This document shows, piece after piece, positions 20,369 through 29,904 of a stretch of 64,000 bases of DNA (position 1 is the first letter of the stretch; the number at the start of each line of letters is the position of its first letter). A program made the position numbers and the translations under genes. Below the pieces are notes generated by a model. It was given only the letters and a program-made list of their open reading frames with translations. It had not been told where the DNA came from and did not search any database. Source of the DNA: Phormidium tanganyikae FI6-MK23 (GTDB taxonomy: Bacteria; Cyanobacteriota; Cyanobacteriia; Leptolyngbyales; Leptolyngbyaceae). The DNA is taken from NCBI GenBank assembly GCA_019359175.1, contig JAHHHU010000013.1:95831-159830 (forward strand). Reading direction: 5' to 3'.

Positions 20369-21292
20369 ATGTATTCTTCTCTATCATTTGATCATCAAAA
20401 AATTTTAGTGACAGGTGCATCTGGCTTCATTGGACATCATCTCTGCCAGCGTCTTCTTCGCTCTAGAGCAGATGTTTATGGTGTATCTCGACTCCAGCGA
20501 TCGTCAAATGATTCTTCAATACAGTGGCTACAGGGCGATGTAAGGAATCTAAAGGAGATGCGACAAGTGATGGTGAGCATCAAGCCTGATGTCATCTTTC
20601 ATCTAGCAGGCTATGTTTCGGGATCGCGGAGTCTTGATACCATCCAAGCAACACTGGAAAACATTCTAGTGAGTACGGTAAATTTGCTTACGCTGATGGC
20701 TGAATTAGGAGGGCGGAGAATCATCCTGGCGGGATCACTAGAGGAGCCAGATGCAGGGGATGTTCCTTCTTCGCCCTACGCTGCTGCTAAAGGAGCGAGT
20801 AGTGCTTATGCACAAATGTTCCATCAGCTTTACCAAGTTCCGATCGTCACAGCGCGTCTCTTTTTGGTATACGGTTCAGCCCAGAAGGATGTCAAAAAGC
20901 TGATTCCTCATGTGACGCTCTCTCTACTGAATCGAGAAGCTCCAAAACTGAGCAGTGGTCAGCGTCAGATTGATTGGATTTATATTGATGACGTAGTGGA
21001 TGGCTTGATTGCTGCTGCTCAAGCGCCGAATGTAGAAGGATGTACTTTCGAGCTAGGGTCGGGTACGTTGACCCCAATTTCATCGATCGTACAGCAACTC
21101 ACTCAATTGATTGATCCGAGCATTCAACCTTTGTTTGGAGCATTACCAGAGCGCTCGATGGAACAAGTTCGTGCGGCAAACATTGCGGATTCAATATCAA
21201 AGCTAGGCTGGAAGCCTAAGACCACTTTACAACAGGGATTATTGCAAACCGTGAAGTGGTATTCTGCTCATCGAGATCTATACCTGCCGTAA
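20369..21292 (+). CDS. NAD-dependent epimerase/dehydratase (extended SDR)
   Basis: The 307-residue protein has the N-terminal Rossmann motif ILVTGASGFIGHHLC (GxxGxxG). It also has the acidic GDVRNLKEM after strand 3, FHLAGYVSG, a Ser-rich segment (LAGSLEE), and the catalytic YAAAK within SSPYAAAKGASS. Downstream IYIDDVVDGLIAAAQ is typical of nucleotide-sugar epimerases and dehydratases. The sugar substrate cannot be read from the sequence. It probably acts with the upstream glycosyltransferase in surface polysaccharide synthesis, though the gap is large. Confidence 0.9.
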   Translation: MYSSLSFDHQKILVTGASGFIGHHLCQRLLRSRADVYGVSRLQRSSNDSSIQWLQGDVRNLKEMRQVMVSIKPDVIFHLAGYVSGSRSLDTIQATLENILVSTVNLLTLMAELGGRRIILAGSLEEPDAGDVPSSPYAAAKGASSAYAQMFHQLYQVPIVTARLFLVYGSAQKDVKKLIPHVTLSLLNREAPKLSSGQRQIDWIYIDDVVDGLIAAAQAPNVEGCTFELGSGTLTPISSIVQQLTQLIDPSIQPLFGALPERSMEQVRAANIADSISKLGWKPKTTLQQGLLQTVKWYSAHRDLYLP

Positions 21293-21431
21293 CTTTTTCA
21301 CGACATTCGAGTGTTTAGCAGATGGAAATGAAATCACAAAGCGACGGTTCGCGCATCTCATGGCGATCTTTTTGCACATGAAGCGAAGACTGCCGTGCTT
21401 CTGTCCAAAGATGTAATCTTTGCGAAATTGC

Positions 21432-21463
21432 TTGACTCTCTAGTTGACCGGAGGGTTCAAGAT
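21432..21463 (+). promoter_or_regulatory. MerR-type promoter/operator of the copper operon
   Basis: TTGACT (-35) and CAAGAT (-10) are 20 bp apart, the stretched spacer typical of MerR-family activation. The spacer CTCTAGTTGACCGGAGGGTT resembles the dyad of PbrR/CadR-type operators. It lies about 33 bp before the copper-chaperone ATG. No merR-like gene is in the window. Confidence 0.6.
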
Positions 21464-21495
21464 ATCAATATTCATTCAATTCAGGACTCTGACCG

Positions 21496-21690
21496 ATGGC
21501 ACTACAATTTACCGTTCCGAACATGGCTTGCTCTGCTTGCAGCGATACGATTATCCAAGCGGTGAAAGCCATTGATCCTAATGCCCAAGTGAAAGCTGAT
21601 CCCAAAACAAAATTAGTCGATATCGAAACGCAAGCAGCGGAAGCCGATGTGAAACAAGCGATTACGATCGCAGGCTATACCGTTGCGTGA
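21496..21690 (+). CDS. Copper chaperone, heavy-metal-associated domain
   Basis: The 64-residue protein is a single HMA ferredoxin-like domain. Its metal site is MACSACSD (MxCxxC form) at about residues 11-17. The closing GYTVA replaces the usual GY/F loop and strand. It is cytosolic and would deliver Cu(I) to the P-type ATPase encoded 25 bp downstream, as Atx1-type chaperones do in cyanobacteria. Confidence 0.93.
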   Translation: MALQFTVPNMACSACSDTIIQAVKAIDPNAQVKADPKTKLVDIETQAAEADVKQAITIAGYTVA

Positions 21691-21714
21691 TTTCCCCTTC
21701 ATTGGTCTAGAATC

Positions 21715-24018
21715 ATGGAAACTCAGACGTTAAAGCTGCGGGGTATGAGTTGTGCCTCCTGCGCTCGTAGCGTGGAAGACGCAATTCGATCGGTTCCCGG
21801 TGTCGCTGAAGTTAATGTGAACTTCGGAGCCGAACAAGCCAGCCTTCAATACGACCCTAAACGCACGAACTTAGAGCAGATTCAGCAAGCGATTGTCGAT
21901 GCTGGGTATGGCTCTGATTCGCTGCAAGATCAAGCATTCATTACGGGCGAAGATGAGACGGAGAAAACGGCTCGACTGCGAGAATTTCGTCACCTCAAAA
22001 CGAAAGTTATTGTTGCAGGGGTGATCAGCACAATCTTAGTGATTGGCTCTTTACCGATGATGCTCGGATTGCCCATTCCATTAATTCCGGGGTGGCTGCA
22101 CAATTCCTGGTTACAACTTGTTCTCTCAACGCCTGTATTGTTTTGGGCAGGTCGAGAGTTCTTCGTCAATGCCTGGAAAGCCTTGAAGCGCCATACTGCG
22201 ACGATGGATACGCTGGTTGCTTTGGGGACGGGATCCGCTTATCTCTATTCCCTTGTAGCAACTGTATTTCCAGGCTTCTTTATTGCTCAAGGATTGAATC
22301 CTGATGTGTACTATGAAGCCGCAAACGTCATCATCACGTTAATTTTGCTGGGTCGCTTGCTCGAAATGCGGGCACGGGGACAAACTTCCGATGCGATTCG
22401 GAAACTGATTGGCTTACAAGCTCGTGATGCTCGAATTGTTCGCAATGGGCGGGAGATGGAAGTGCCGATTCAGGAAGTCCAGATCGATGACATTGTGATC
22501 GTGCGTCCGGGTGAGAAAATTCCCGTTGATGGCGAGATTGTCGAGGGCAGTTCTCAAATCGATGAATCGATGGTAACAGGTGAAAGTGTTCCGGCCAAAA
22601 AACAACCGGGTGATGAAGTGATTGGAGCGACGATCAATAAAACCGGGAGCTTTCGATTTCGAGCGACACGAGTTGGGAAAGACACGGTTCTGGCTCAGAT
22701 TGTTCAACTAGTGCAGCAAGCCCAAGGATCAAAAGCACCGATTCAGCGATTAGCCGATCAGGTAACGGGCTGGTTTGTGCCTGTGGTAATCGCGATCGCG
22801 ATTACCACTTTCCTAATCTGGTTCAACCTGATGGGAAATGTGACATTAGCTTTGATCACCACAGTCGGTGTTCTCATCATTGCTTGCCCTTGTGCGCTCG
22901 GACTTGCGACTCCCACATCTGTTATGGTCGGCACTGGAAAAGGAGCCGAGAACGGCATTTTGATCAAAGGAGCCGAAAGCTTAGAACTTGCACATCAGAT
23001 TCAAACGATCGTGTTAGATAAAACTGGAACGATTACGGAGGGCAAACCAACCGTGACAGATTTTGTCACCGATGTTGGGTCTGCAAATGAATTAAAGCTC
23101 CTAGAGTTAGCCGCATCAGTCGAGCGCAATTCTGAGCATCCGTTAGCTGAAGCAGTCGTGCGATATGCTCAATCCCAAGAGATTTCCTTAGACGGCGTGC
23201 GAGATTTTGAAGCCATTGCAGGAAGCGGTGTTCAAGGTACAGTTTCAGATCGACTCGTACAGATTGGGACTCAACGTTGGCTCACTGAGTTAGGAATCGA
23301 GACCCGAACCATCCAAGCTGAAAAAGATAGATTAGAAGCGCTCGGAAAGACCGTTATTCTGATTGCAGTAGACGGTCAACTTCAAGGCTTGATGGGCATT
23401 TCTGATGCACTTAAACCTTCTTCGGTTCAAGCAGTACGATCGCTACAACGCTTAGGACTCGAAGTAGTGATGCTAACCGGAGATAACCAGCAAACGGCAA
23501 ATGCGATCGCGCATGAAGTTGGGATTCAAACCGTAATTGCAGAAGTTCGCCCGGATCAAAAAGCAGCCGTGATCGAATCGATTCAGAGCGGCAAGTTTGG
23601 CAAACAATCCTTTACGCGAACCCAATTCCGTCGTCGCCCAAAATCGAAAATTGTCGCAATGGTAGGTGATGGTATTAACGATGCGCCTGCTTTGGCTCAA
23701 GCGGACGTAGGAATCGCAATCGGAACCGGAACTGATGTTGCGATCGCAGCGAGTGACATTACTTTAATTTCTGGAGATCTTCAAAGCATTGTGACGGCAA
23801 TTCAACTCAGTCGCGCCACCATTCGCAACATTCGGCAGAATCTATTCTTTGCCTTCATCTACAACACTTTGGGAATTCCGATCGCGGCTGGCATTCTATT
23901 TCCCATCTTTGGTTGGTTGCTCAATCCGATTATTGCAGGTGGCGCAATGGCATTTAGCTCAGTCTCAGTTCTTACGAATGCGCTGAGATTACGAAACTTC
24001 AAACCCAAAGCGATGTAG
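21715..24018 (+). CDS. copA: Copper-translocating P1B-type ATPase
   Basis: The 767-residue membrane pump has an N-terminal HMA domain with MSCASCARS (residues 11-19). The actuator-domain motif is TGES (in [12 protein letters not shown]) and the ion-site motif in the sixth helix is [10 protein letters not shown] (near residue 393). DKTGT carries the phosphorylated Asp (near 435). The [10 protein letters not shown] nucleotide-domain HP motif and [17 protein letters not shown] (near 650) complete the set. CPC plus the chaperone neighbour indicates Cu(I) or Ag(I). Whether it serves plasma-membrane efflux (CtaA/CopA role) or thylakoid supply (PacS role) is not decided. It appears cotranscribed with the chaperone from a MerR-type promoter. 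Confidence 0.95.
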   Translation: METQTLKLRGMSCASCARSVEDAIRSVPGVAEVNVNFGAEQASLQYDPKRTNLEQIQQAIVDAGYGSDSLQDQAFITGEDETEKTARLREFRHLKTKVIVAGVISTILVIGSLPMMLGLPIPLIPGWLHNSWLQLVLSTPVLFWAGREFFVNAWKALKRHTATMDTLVALGTGSAYLYSLVATVFPGFFIAQGLNPDVYYEAANVIITLILLGRLLEMRARGQTSDAIRKLIGLQARDARIVRNGREMEVPIQEVQIDDIVIVRPGEKIPVDGEIVEGSSQIDESMVTGESVPAKKQPGDEVIGATINKTGSFRFRATRVGKDTVLAQIVQLVQQAQGSKAPIQRLADQVTGWFVPVVIAIAITTFLIWFNLMGNVTLALITTVGVLIIACPCALGLATPTSVMVGTGKGAENGILIKGAESLELAHQIQTIVLDKTGTITEGKPTVTDFVTDVGSANELKLLELAASVERNSEHPLAEAVVRYAQSQEISLDGVRDFEAIAGSGVQGTVSDRLVQIGTQRWLTELGIETRTIQAEKDRLEALGKTVILIAVDGQLQGLMGISDALKPSSVQAVRSLQRLGLEVVMLTGDNQQTANAIAHEVGIQTVIAEVRPDQKAAVIESIQSGKFGKQSFTRTQFRRRPKSKIVAMVGDGINDAPALAQADVGIAIGTGTDVAIAASDITLISGDLQSIVTAIQLSRATIRNIRQNLFFAFIYNTLGIPIAAGILFPIFGWLLNPIIAGGAMAFSSVSVLTNALRLRNFKPKAM

Positions 24019-24029
24019 GAGAAGTCACC

Positions 24030-24644
24030 ATGAAAAACTGGATCATTGGAAGTATTGCGAGTATTGGGTTGATGTTTGGGATCTCCAATCAAGCGATCGC
24101 ACAAATGCCACATGAGATGCAGATGAATGAGACTGAGCAATCGAACGGTTTTCGCCGCATTGATCAACCGTTATGGCTTAAGCGAGTAGTCACCGCAGGG
24201 GGAATCGGATTGATTGGTGTCGAACTCTGGTGGTTTTTATTCAGCAAATCGAAGTCTCGCAAAGCTGATACGAGTCAAGGAATTCAAGAAGCCACAATTA
24301 CCGTCGATGGAGGTTATGAACCGAATCGAGTCGTTGTCGCCGCGGGGCAACCTGTACGATTGAGCTTCGATCGACGCGATCCGTCTAGCTGTTTAGAAGC
24401 GGTGCGAATTCCTGACTTTCACATTGCGAAAGACTTACCACTACATCAAGTTACCCCGATCGAGTTCACTCCGACTCAGCCTGGAACGTATGAGTTCACT
24501 TGCGGCATGAATATGTTTCGGGGTGTAATTGAAGTGCAAGGAAGCACGCCTCCAGAAACGACCAGTCAAACGCTCACCCAGGCACTTGAGAGCAAATCGA
24601 CAGCACAACGAATCTTTGTCGTTTTTCCTAATTGGGGACACTGA
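24030..24644 (+). CDS. Membrane-anchored cupredoxin-domain protein
   Basis: The 204-residue protein has an N-terminal signal-like helix (residues 5-24), a Met/His patch (MPHEMQMNE), and a second membrane helix at about 52-70. A cupredoxin domain follows at about 85-172. Possible copper ligands are Cys in SSCLEAVRIPDF, His in FHIAKDLPLHQ and Cys/Met in FTCGMNMFRG. The last 30 residues (after EVQGSTPPETTS) look unrelated and may be read-through into eroded DNA. It starts 12 bp after copA, so it is probably the third gene of the copper operon, binding periplasmic copper. Confidence 0.87.
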   Translation: MKNWIIGSIASIGLMFGISNQAIAQMPHEMQMNETEQSNGFRRIDQPLWLKRVVTAGGIGLIGVELWWFLFSKSKSRKADTSQGIQEATITVDGGYEPNRVVVAAGQPVRLSFDRRDPSSCLEAVRIPDFHIAKDLPLHQVTPIEFTPTQPGTYEFTCGMNMFRGVIEVQGSTPPETTSQTLTQALESKSTAQRIFVVFPNWGH

Positions 24645-25223
24645 GCAACAAAGCTGAGATCGACCTAGTGGGTCATTCGTCTCGAAAGCAGCCATTACCA
24701 AAACGCCAAGTACTGGCATCAACCAAGCATTTGGCGCTTTTAGAGATGGCGATGTTCATGCCAAATGACTCGCTAGCTCTCGAATCGCCACAGTTGACGT
24801 ATTCGCATCAATTTCATGAATCGCACGTTATCGATCTGCTCCAAAATTGGCAAGGTACGAAAAGTGTCCATCCACGCCATGCCATCAACTGATGTAATCC
24901 TCACTCCAGTCCAAGAACGGAGAAAATCTGTAACCAGCCTTCTAACCGTTCAATGTGGCGATCTCTTGAACCAACGGTAGCGGTGGAGGATCGTAGCATC
25001 GGAAGTTTAACGGAAACACAACTGCTTTCGGCTCAATTTGTTTTGAAGTAACAAATGAGGGACGGTTCAGTCTGGTGCAACTCTAAGCGAATCTGAAACT
25101 GTCACCCTTCAAGTTGCAATTGATTAGCCATTTCTCAATCTGCAACATTCGTGGACGGCTTCTTGCAACCCGCGCTTAGAAGTACAATGGCTAATCTAAG
25201 AACTTCTATTGTCCTGCCCATTC
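24645..25223. other. Intergenic stretch, possibly eroded coding DNA
   Basis: Open frames of 60-95 codons occur on both strands (for example 24632-24892 plus), but none has a convincing start or recognisable sequence. The stretch separates the copper operon from the sigma-like/CHAT operon. Confidence 0.45.
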
Positions 25224-26411
25224 ATGCAGCCACGTCAAACGATCGCAGAATTATTTTCTACATTTGTAGAGTTCATGGATGATCACTTTCATCGATGGGT
25301 GAGCGATCGCGTTCTTCGGCAAACGATGCTGAACAATTTAGCCGAGCAACCCGATGCTTCAGAAATCTATTGGATGCTCTACTGGCATCAGCAGTGGCAT
25401 CAGTCAAAACAGCGTGCAGAGGCACACCTTTGCGCGTATGTGCAGGAACCCTGCTACTGGGTGGCGCGGCGCATGGGGGGGGAGCAGACGGGAGTACAAT
25501 ACCGCGTGTCCGATTGTTTTCAACTCGCGCTCGCAGCCTTCCCCAAAATTCTCACCGATTACCAGCCGTCTCAAGCAGCTAGTCTCAAAACCTATGCCAG
25601 CTTGTGTTTTGGCAATACGATTCGCGATACGCTGCGTCAACAGCGCGAGGCAGACCAACGCACGGATTGGGGCTTGTTGCGGAAACTGAGCCAGAAACAG
25701 TTGGTTGAATCGCTTCAGATGGCAGGGTTTTCTGCGGATGCGATCGCGCAAGCCCGTTTAGCTTGGACGTGTTTTAAGACCTACTGTGCGCCGGATAAAA
25801 CACCGACCACTCGGCGCTTGCCGCAGCCGGATTGGGGGGAGATTGCGAAGCTTTATAACACGCAATGTTCGCAGAAAGCTACACCAGAAGAGTTAGAGGC
25901 TAGGTTGAAACGGTGTGCAAAGCAGGCACGGGCATATTTGTATCCTGCGATCGCATCGCTAAATGTAAGCCGAGAAAATGCGACTGGAGAACTTCAGGAT
26001 GATTTGCCCGATGAAACTAGAGCGACACCGTTCGCGCTGTTAATCAGCCAAGAAGAACTGGAGGAGCGGCAGTCCCGATGGATGCAGATCCAGTCGGTCT
26101 TAACAACGGCACTGGAGAGCCTTGATCCTAAAATTCAGCAATTGTTGGTGCTGTATTGTCGAGATGGGCTAACTCAGCAGCAAATTGCAAAACAGCTTGA
26201 GATGAAGCAATACACGGTTTCTCGCCGATTGAGCAGTGCGAAAGAAACGTTGCTGCTGGCTTTGGCACGCTGGAGCCGGGACAAGTTGCATATTTCGCTG
26301 ACCTCGCCCGCACTGAAAGATATGAGTGTTGTTTTAGAGGAATGGTTACAGATTTACTATCGGAACTCAGATCGCGAACTGGAGAAAGCCCCCAATGATG
26401 CTTGCATTTGA
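25224..26411 (+). CDS. Sigma-70-like protein of the DUF1822/CHAT operon
   Basis: The 395-residue protein ends in a sigma-4-like helix-turn-helix (about 285-350: SLDPKIQQLLVLYCRDGLTQ, then QQIAKQLEMKQYTVSRRLS). The long N-terminal part is divergent and helical, with a region-2-like stretch near residues 60-150. The ATG at 25224 is preferred to the TTG at 25209. The 3' end overlaps the DUF1822 gene by 17 bp, indicating coupled translation. Such proteins recur upstream of DUF1822 and CHAT/CHASE2 genes in cyanobacteria. They may be specialised sigma factors, but core binding is unproven here. Confidence 0.75.
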   Translation: MQPRQTIAELFSTFVEFMDDHFHRWVSDRVLRQTMLNNLAEQPDASEIYWMLYWHQQWHQSKQRAEAHLCAYVQEPCYWVARRMGGEQTGVQYRVSDCFQLALAAFPKILTDYQPSQAASLKTYASLCFGNTIRDTLRQQREADQRTDWGLLRKLSQKQLVESLQMAGFSADAIAQARLAWTCFKTYCAPDKTPTTRRLPQPDWGEIAKLYNTQCSQKATPEELEARLKRCAKQARAYLYPAIASLNVSRENATGELQDDLPDETRATPFALLISQEELEERQSRWMQIQSVLTTALESLDPKIQQLLVLYCRDGLTQQQIAKQLEMKQYTVSRRLSSAKETLLLALARWSRDKLHISLTSPALKDMSVVLEEWLQIYYRNSDRELEKAPNDACI

Positions 26412-27561
26412 AACATCAACACAAATTTTAGAGATTCCGGAGACGATTCAGCAGGAAGCTTGGCAGCAGAGCCGGACTGTTAGCCCGCTGGGTCATCGTT
26501 GGCAAGCTTACTTGAATCACGTTTGTCTGCAAACTGTTCTACTGTGGCTACGGGAAAAGACGGGACGTGAACCCTTGATTCACTTGGGAAGTCATGCTGC
26601 TTTTTGGGAAATGGTAAACGGTAGTGCGGTAACGCTCGGTGACGATTCTCCCAACGTGGGAAGCGCTTCGCAACGGATTGTTTTGATTCCGATCGAGACG
26701 TGCGATCGCACTGAATTTCACGTTCCCCAGGAATGGGTTGATATTCCCGATTGGGTTGGAGATTACTATCTGGCGATCGAGGTAGATGCAGATGAACAAC
26801 TGCTCTACGTTTGGGGATATACCACGCATCAAACCTTGAAATCTCAGGGGCGATATGATGCAGATGACCGGAGTTATAGCCTGACTAGCACCGATCTGAT
26901 TCAAGATATGACCGTGTTCTGGACTATGCAGCAACTTGAGCCAGAACCCACTCGTGCTTTGGTGACACCTTTACCTGAATTGTCAGCAGCGCAAGCCGAG
27001 AACCTGATTCAGCGATTAGGCAGCCCGGTGATTCCGCGTTTGGAAGTGCCGTTTGAGCGATGGGGGGCGTTGCTTCAGCAGGATTGGCAGCGTTTATCTG
27101 AGCAGCGACAGGCGACTCGCACACCTTTGGCAAATTTGAGCCAATGGTTAAACGATCGGTTTGAAGCGGCATGGCAGACGATCGAAGTGCTATTGAGTTC
27201 TGAACCTGATCTAGGCTTTAGTTTTCGACGCGATGATTCCTCTGAATCCGCAATTCGACGAGTAAAGCGGCTGCAACTCGGCTCGGTGGTAGATGTGCTG
27301 CTTGTCGTGGTGCTAGAGGTGGAAGCGGATGAGCGACGACGAATTTGGGTGCAGCTTCTACCGCAAGCACCAGAAACAGTGCTACCTGAAAATGTGCAAC
27401 TCTCATTAATTTCGGCAACTGGAGAAGTGTTGCAATCGGCGCGATCGAGAAGCGCAAGTAACTACATTCAACTGCGACGGTTTAGATGTGCGATCGCCAC
27501 GCCGTTTCAGCTAGAGATAACGGTGGCGGATGTGCGTGTGGTGGAAGCGTTTGTGAGTTAA
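26395..27561 (+). CDS. DUF1822 family protein
   Basis: The 388-residue soluble protein matches the cyanobacterial DUF1822 family. Hallmarks are the RWQAYLNHVCLQTVLLWL segment, RIVLIPIETCDRTEFHVPQE, IPDWVGDYYLAIEVDADEQL, and the VWGYTTHQTLKSQGRYDADD block. The C-terminal part is beta-rich (VDVLLVVVLEVEADERRRIW). There is no signal peptide. The function is unknown. Overlap with the upstream gene and a 3-bp gap to the CHAT-CHASE2 gene place it in one operon. Confidence 0.88.
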   Translation: MMLAFETSTQILEIPETIQQEAWQQSRTVSPLGHRWQAYLNHVCLQTVLLWLREKTGREPLIHLGSHAAFWEMVNGSAVTLGDDSPNVGSASQRIVLIPIETCDRTEFHVPQEWVDIPDWVGDYYLAIEVDADEQLLYVWGYTTHQTLKSQGRYDADDRSYSLTSTDLIQDMTVFWTMQQLEPEPTRALVTPLPELSAAQAENLIQRLGSPVIPRLEVPFERWGALLQQDWQRLSEQRQATRTPLANLSQWLNDRFEAAWQTIEVLLSSEPDLGFSFRRDDSSESAIRRVKRLQLGSVVDVLLVVVLEVEADERRRIWVQLLPQAPETVLPENVQLSLISATGEVLQSARSRSASNYIQLRRFRCAIATPFQLEITVADVRVVEAFVS

Positions 27562-27564
27562 ACA

Positions 27565-29904
27565 ATGACCCAACTCGTTGTTCTAAATTTGAGCGGAGAT
27601 TGGCAACAGGGCTGTGCGATCACGGCTCAATGGTGGGTTGCCGATAGTGCTACTCCAATGCAAGTGACTGGAAAGTTGCCGCCTGCCCCTGAGTTAGATG
27701 TTCTGTATCAGCGATGGCAACGATTGTATCAAGCAGTGTCGGTGCATCGGACTTGGCGACGATTGCGATCCAATGAATTTGAGATTGAAGAGGATGAGGC
27801 TTACCCAACTGATGTTTCTGAATCAGAGTTCAAACGGCTTTGTCAAGAATTGCCGCAACGCCTGAATGAGTGGTTGCGGGTGGATTCTTTTGCCAAGATC
27901 GATCGTCAACTTCGCACACATTTAAGCCGAACCGATGAAATTCGCCTGATTATTGCGGCTGAAAATCGATCGCTACTGCGGTTTCCTTGGCATCTCTGGC
28001 AATTTTTTGAAGATTATCCTAAAGCAGAGTTAGCGTTAAGCTTGCCAGAATATACGCGATCGATTCAAACGAATCCTGAGCCAAATGAGAGGGTTAAGAT
28101 TCTGGCAATTCTCGGTAACAGTCAAGGAATTAATATCACTAAAGATCAACAATTACTAGAACAGTTACCAAATACCGAACTTAAGTTACTCGTTGAGCCA
28201 GATTTAGAGACACTAAATCAGCAGCTTTGGGAAACGAACTGGGATATTTTATTTTTTGCTGGGCATAGTTCGAGTCATACCACTGGAACAATTAAAATTA
28301 ATCGAACTGATACATTAACGATCGATCAGTTACGGTATGGATTGAGAAAAGCGATCGAGCGTGGCTTAAAGCTGGCGATTTTTAACTCTTGTGATGGATT
28401 AGGTTTGGCTTGGGATTTAGCCGATCTGCACATCCCGCAAGTGATTGTCATGCGTGAACCTGTTCCCGATCGCGTCGCTCAAGCATTTCTCAAGCATTTT
28501 CTATTTGCATTCTCTAACGGTGCGTCGTTCTACCTTGCAGTACGAGCAGCCAGAGAGCAACTTCAGGCACTAGAATCCGAGTTTTTTTGTGCAACCTGGC
28601 TACCTGTGATTTGCCAAAATCCAGCCGAACAGCCTCCCACTTGGCAACAATGGAGAAAGGAACAAGAACACCAACTCGCACAATCTAAAATCCAAACTCT
28701 AAAATCTAAAATCACCAGACTGTTGCTGAGTAGTGTAGCGGTCACTGGCGTTGTATTGGGTGTACGATCGCTCGGTATGCTGCAACCGATTGAACTTTGG
28801 GCATACGATCGCACTCTACAGTTAAGACCGACTGAAGCTCAAGACTCGCGGCTTCTGATTGTGACGATCGATGAGTCAGAAATTCAGGCACAAAACCCAG
28901 ATAAACGCCGGGGATCGCTTACAGATCAAACGCTCAATCGACTACTACAAACTTTAGAGGGCGCGAATCCGCGCGTGATTGGATTAGATATTTATCGAGA
29001 CTTTCCAACCGAGAAGCAGTATCCAAAGCTAATTCAGCAACTCCGTCAGAATAAACGCTTAGTTGCAATCTGTAAAAGTAGTGATGCTAAATATGATCCG
29101 ACTGGTATCGCTCCTCCACCTGAAATGCCGATTCAACAAATTGGATTTAGTGATTTTTTAGCAGATTCCGATGGCGTTTTGCGAAGACAAATTTTGTTTC
29201 AAGATGCTGATCCGACTTCCCCTTGTTTAGCATCCTATGCAATGAGTACAAAGCTTGCGTTTCGTTACTTAGCAGCGAATAAGATTACACCAGAATTTAC
29301 ACCAGAAGGCAACTTAAAATTAGGCAAGACGGTATTTCATCGATTGAACGATCGTGCGAGTGGCTATCAAAGCATTGATGCTGGCGGAAATCAAATTCTG
29401 CTGAATTACCGATCGCGATCGCAATTTCAAACCATTGCACCTCAAGTTACACTCTCTCAAGTTCTAAGCGGCAAAGTACGTCCCGAAGCCATCAAAGATC
29501 GGATTGTGTTGATTGGTGTGATTGCTAATAGTGGTGGGGATTTTTGGGTTACGCCGAAGGGGGCTGGAGTAGATGATCGTGTGCCTGGAGTGTTTGTGCA
29601 GGCGCATATGACGAGTCAGATTGTGAGTGCGGTGTTAGATGGGCGATCGCTGATTTGGGTTTGGCAAGGTTGGACAGAAGGACTCTGGATTTTTGGATGG
29701 GCGATCGTCGGTGGTTTAATCGGTTGGAACTTTAGACGAATTGTTCAGTCGATTAGCATAGGTGCAATTGCGATCATTGGATTAACAGGAATCAGCGTAA
29801 TTTTTATAACGATCGGGGGCTGGGTTCCACTGGTTCCGGCTAGTATTGCAATAGTTGTAACCGGTAGCTGTGTTTACGGACTGAATCGAAAATGGAAGGT
29901 ATGA
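27565..29904 (+). CDS. CHAT-CHASE2 membrane protein
   Basis: The 779-residue protein has an N-terminal CHAT caspase-like domain (about 165-350). The candidate catalytic His lies in LFFAGHSSSH (near 231) and the Cys in FNSCDGLG (near 275). One membrane helix (about 382-402) leads to an extracytoplasmic CHASE2 sensor domain (about 405-690) with LLIVTIDESEIQ and NPRVIGLDIYRDFP. Two or three C-terminal helices follow (about 700-775). This topology suggests a protease-like cytosolic head controlled by a periplasmic sensor. The dyad residues look intact. Neighbours are DUF1822 upstream and DUF928 downstream, the latter overlapping by 13 bp. Confidence 0.9.
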   Translation: MTQLVVLNLSGDWQQGCAITAQWWVADSATPMQVTGKLPPAPELDVLYQRWQRLYQAVSVHRTWRRLRSNEFEIEEDEAYPTDVSESEFKRLCQELPQRLNEWLRVDSFAKIDRQLRTHLSRTDEIRLIIAAENRSLLRFPWHLWQFFEDYPKAELALSLPEYTRSIQTNPEPNERVKILAILGNSQGINITKDQQLLEQLPNTELKLLVEPDLETLNQQLWETNWDILFFAGHSSSHTTGTIKINRTDTLTIDQLRYGLRKAIERGLKLAIFNSCDGLGLAWDLADLHIPQVIVMREPVPDRVAQAFLKHFLFAFSNGASFYLAVRAAREQLQALESEFFCATWLPVICQNPAEQPPTWQQWRKEQEHQLAQSKIQTLKSKITRLLLSSVAVTGVVLGVRSLGMLQPIELWAYDRTLQLRPTEAQDSRLLIVTIDESEIQAQNPDKRRGSLTDQTLNRLLQTLEGANPRVIGLDIYRDFPTEKQYPKLIQQLRQNKRLVAICKSSDAKYDPTGIAPPPEMPIQQIGFSDFLADSDGVLRRQILFQDADPTSPCLASYAMSTKLAFRYLAANKITPEFTPEGNLKLGKTVFHRLNDRASGYQSIDAGGNQILLNYRSRSQFQTIAPQVTLSQVLSGKVRPEAIKDRIVLIGVIANSGGDFWVTPKGAGVDDRVPGVFVQAHMTSQIVSAVLDGRSLIWVWQGWTEGLWIFGWAIVGGLIGWNFRRIVQSISIGAIAIIGLTGISVIFITIGGWVPLVPASIAIVVTGSCVYGLNRKWKV

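Noticed and set aside
24632..24892. 86-codon frame after the cupredoxin gene
   Set aside because: It overlaps the cupredoxin end, has poor composition, and competing frames are equally open.
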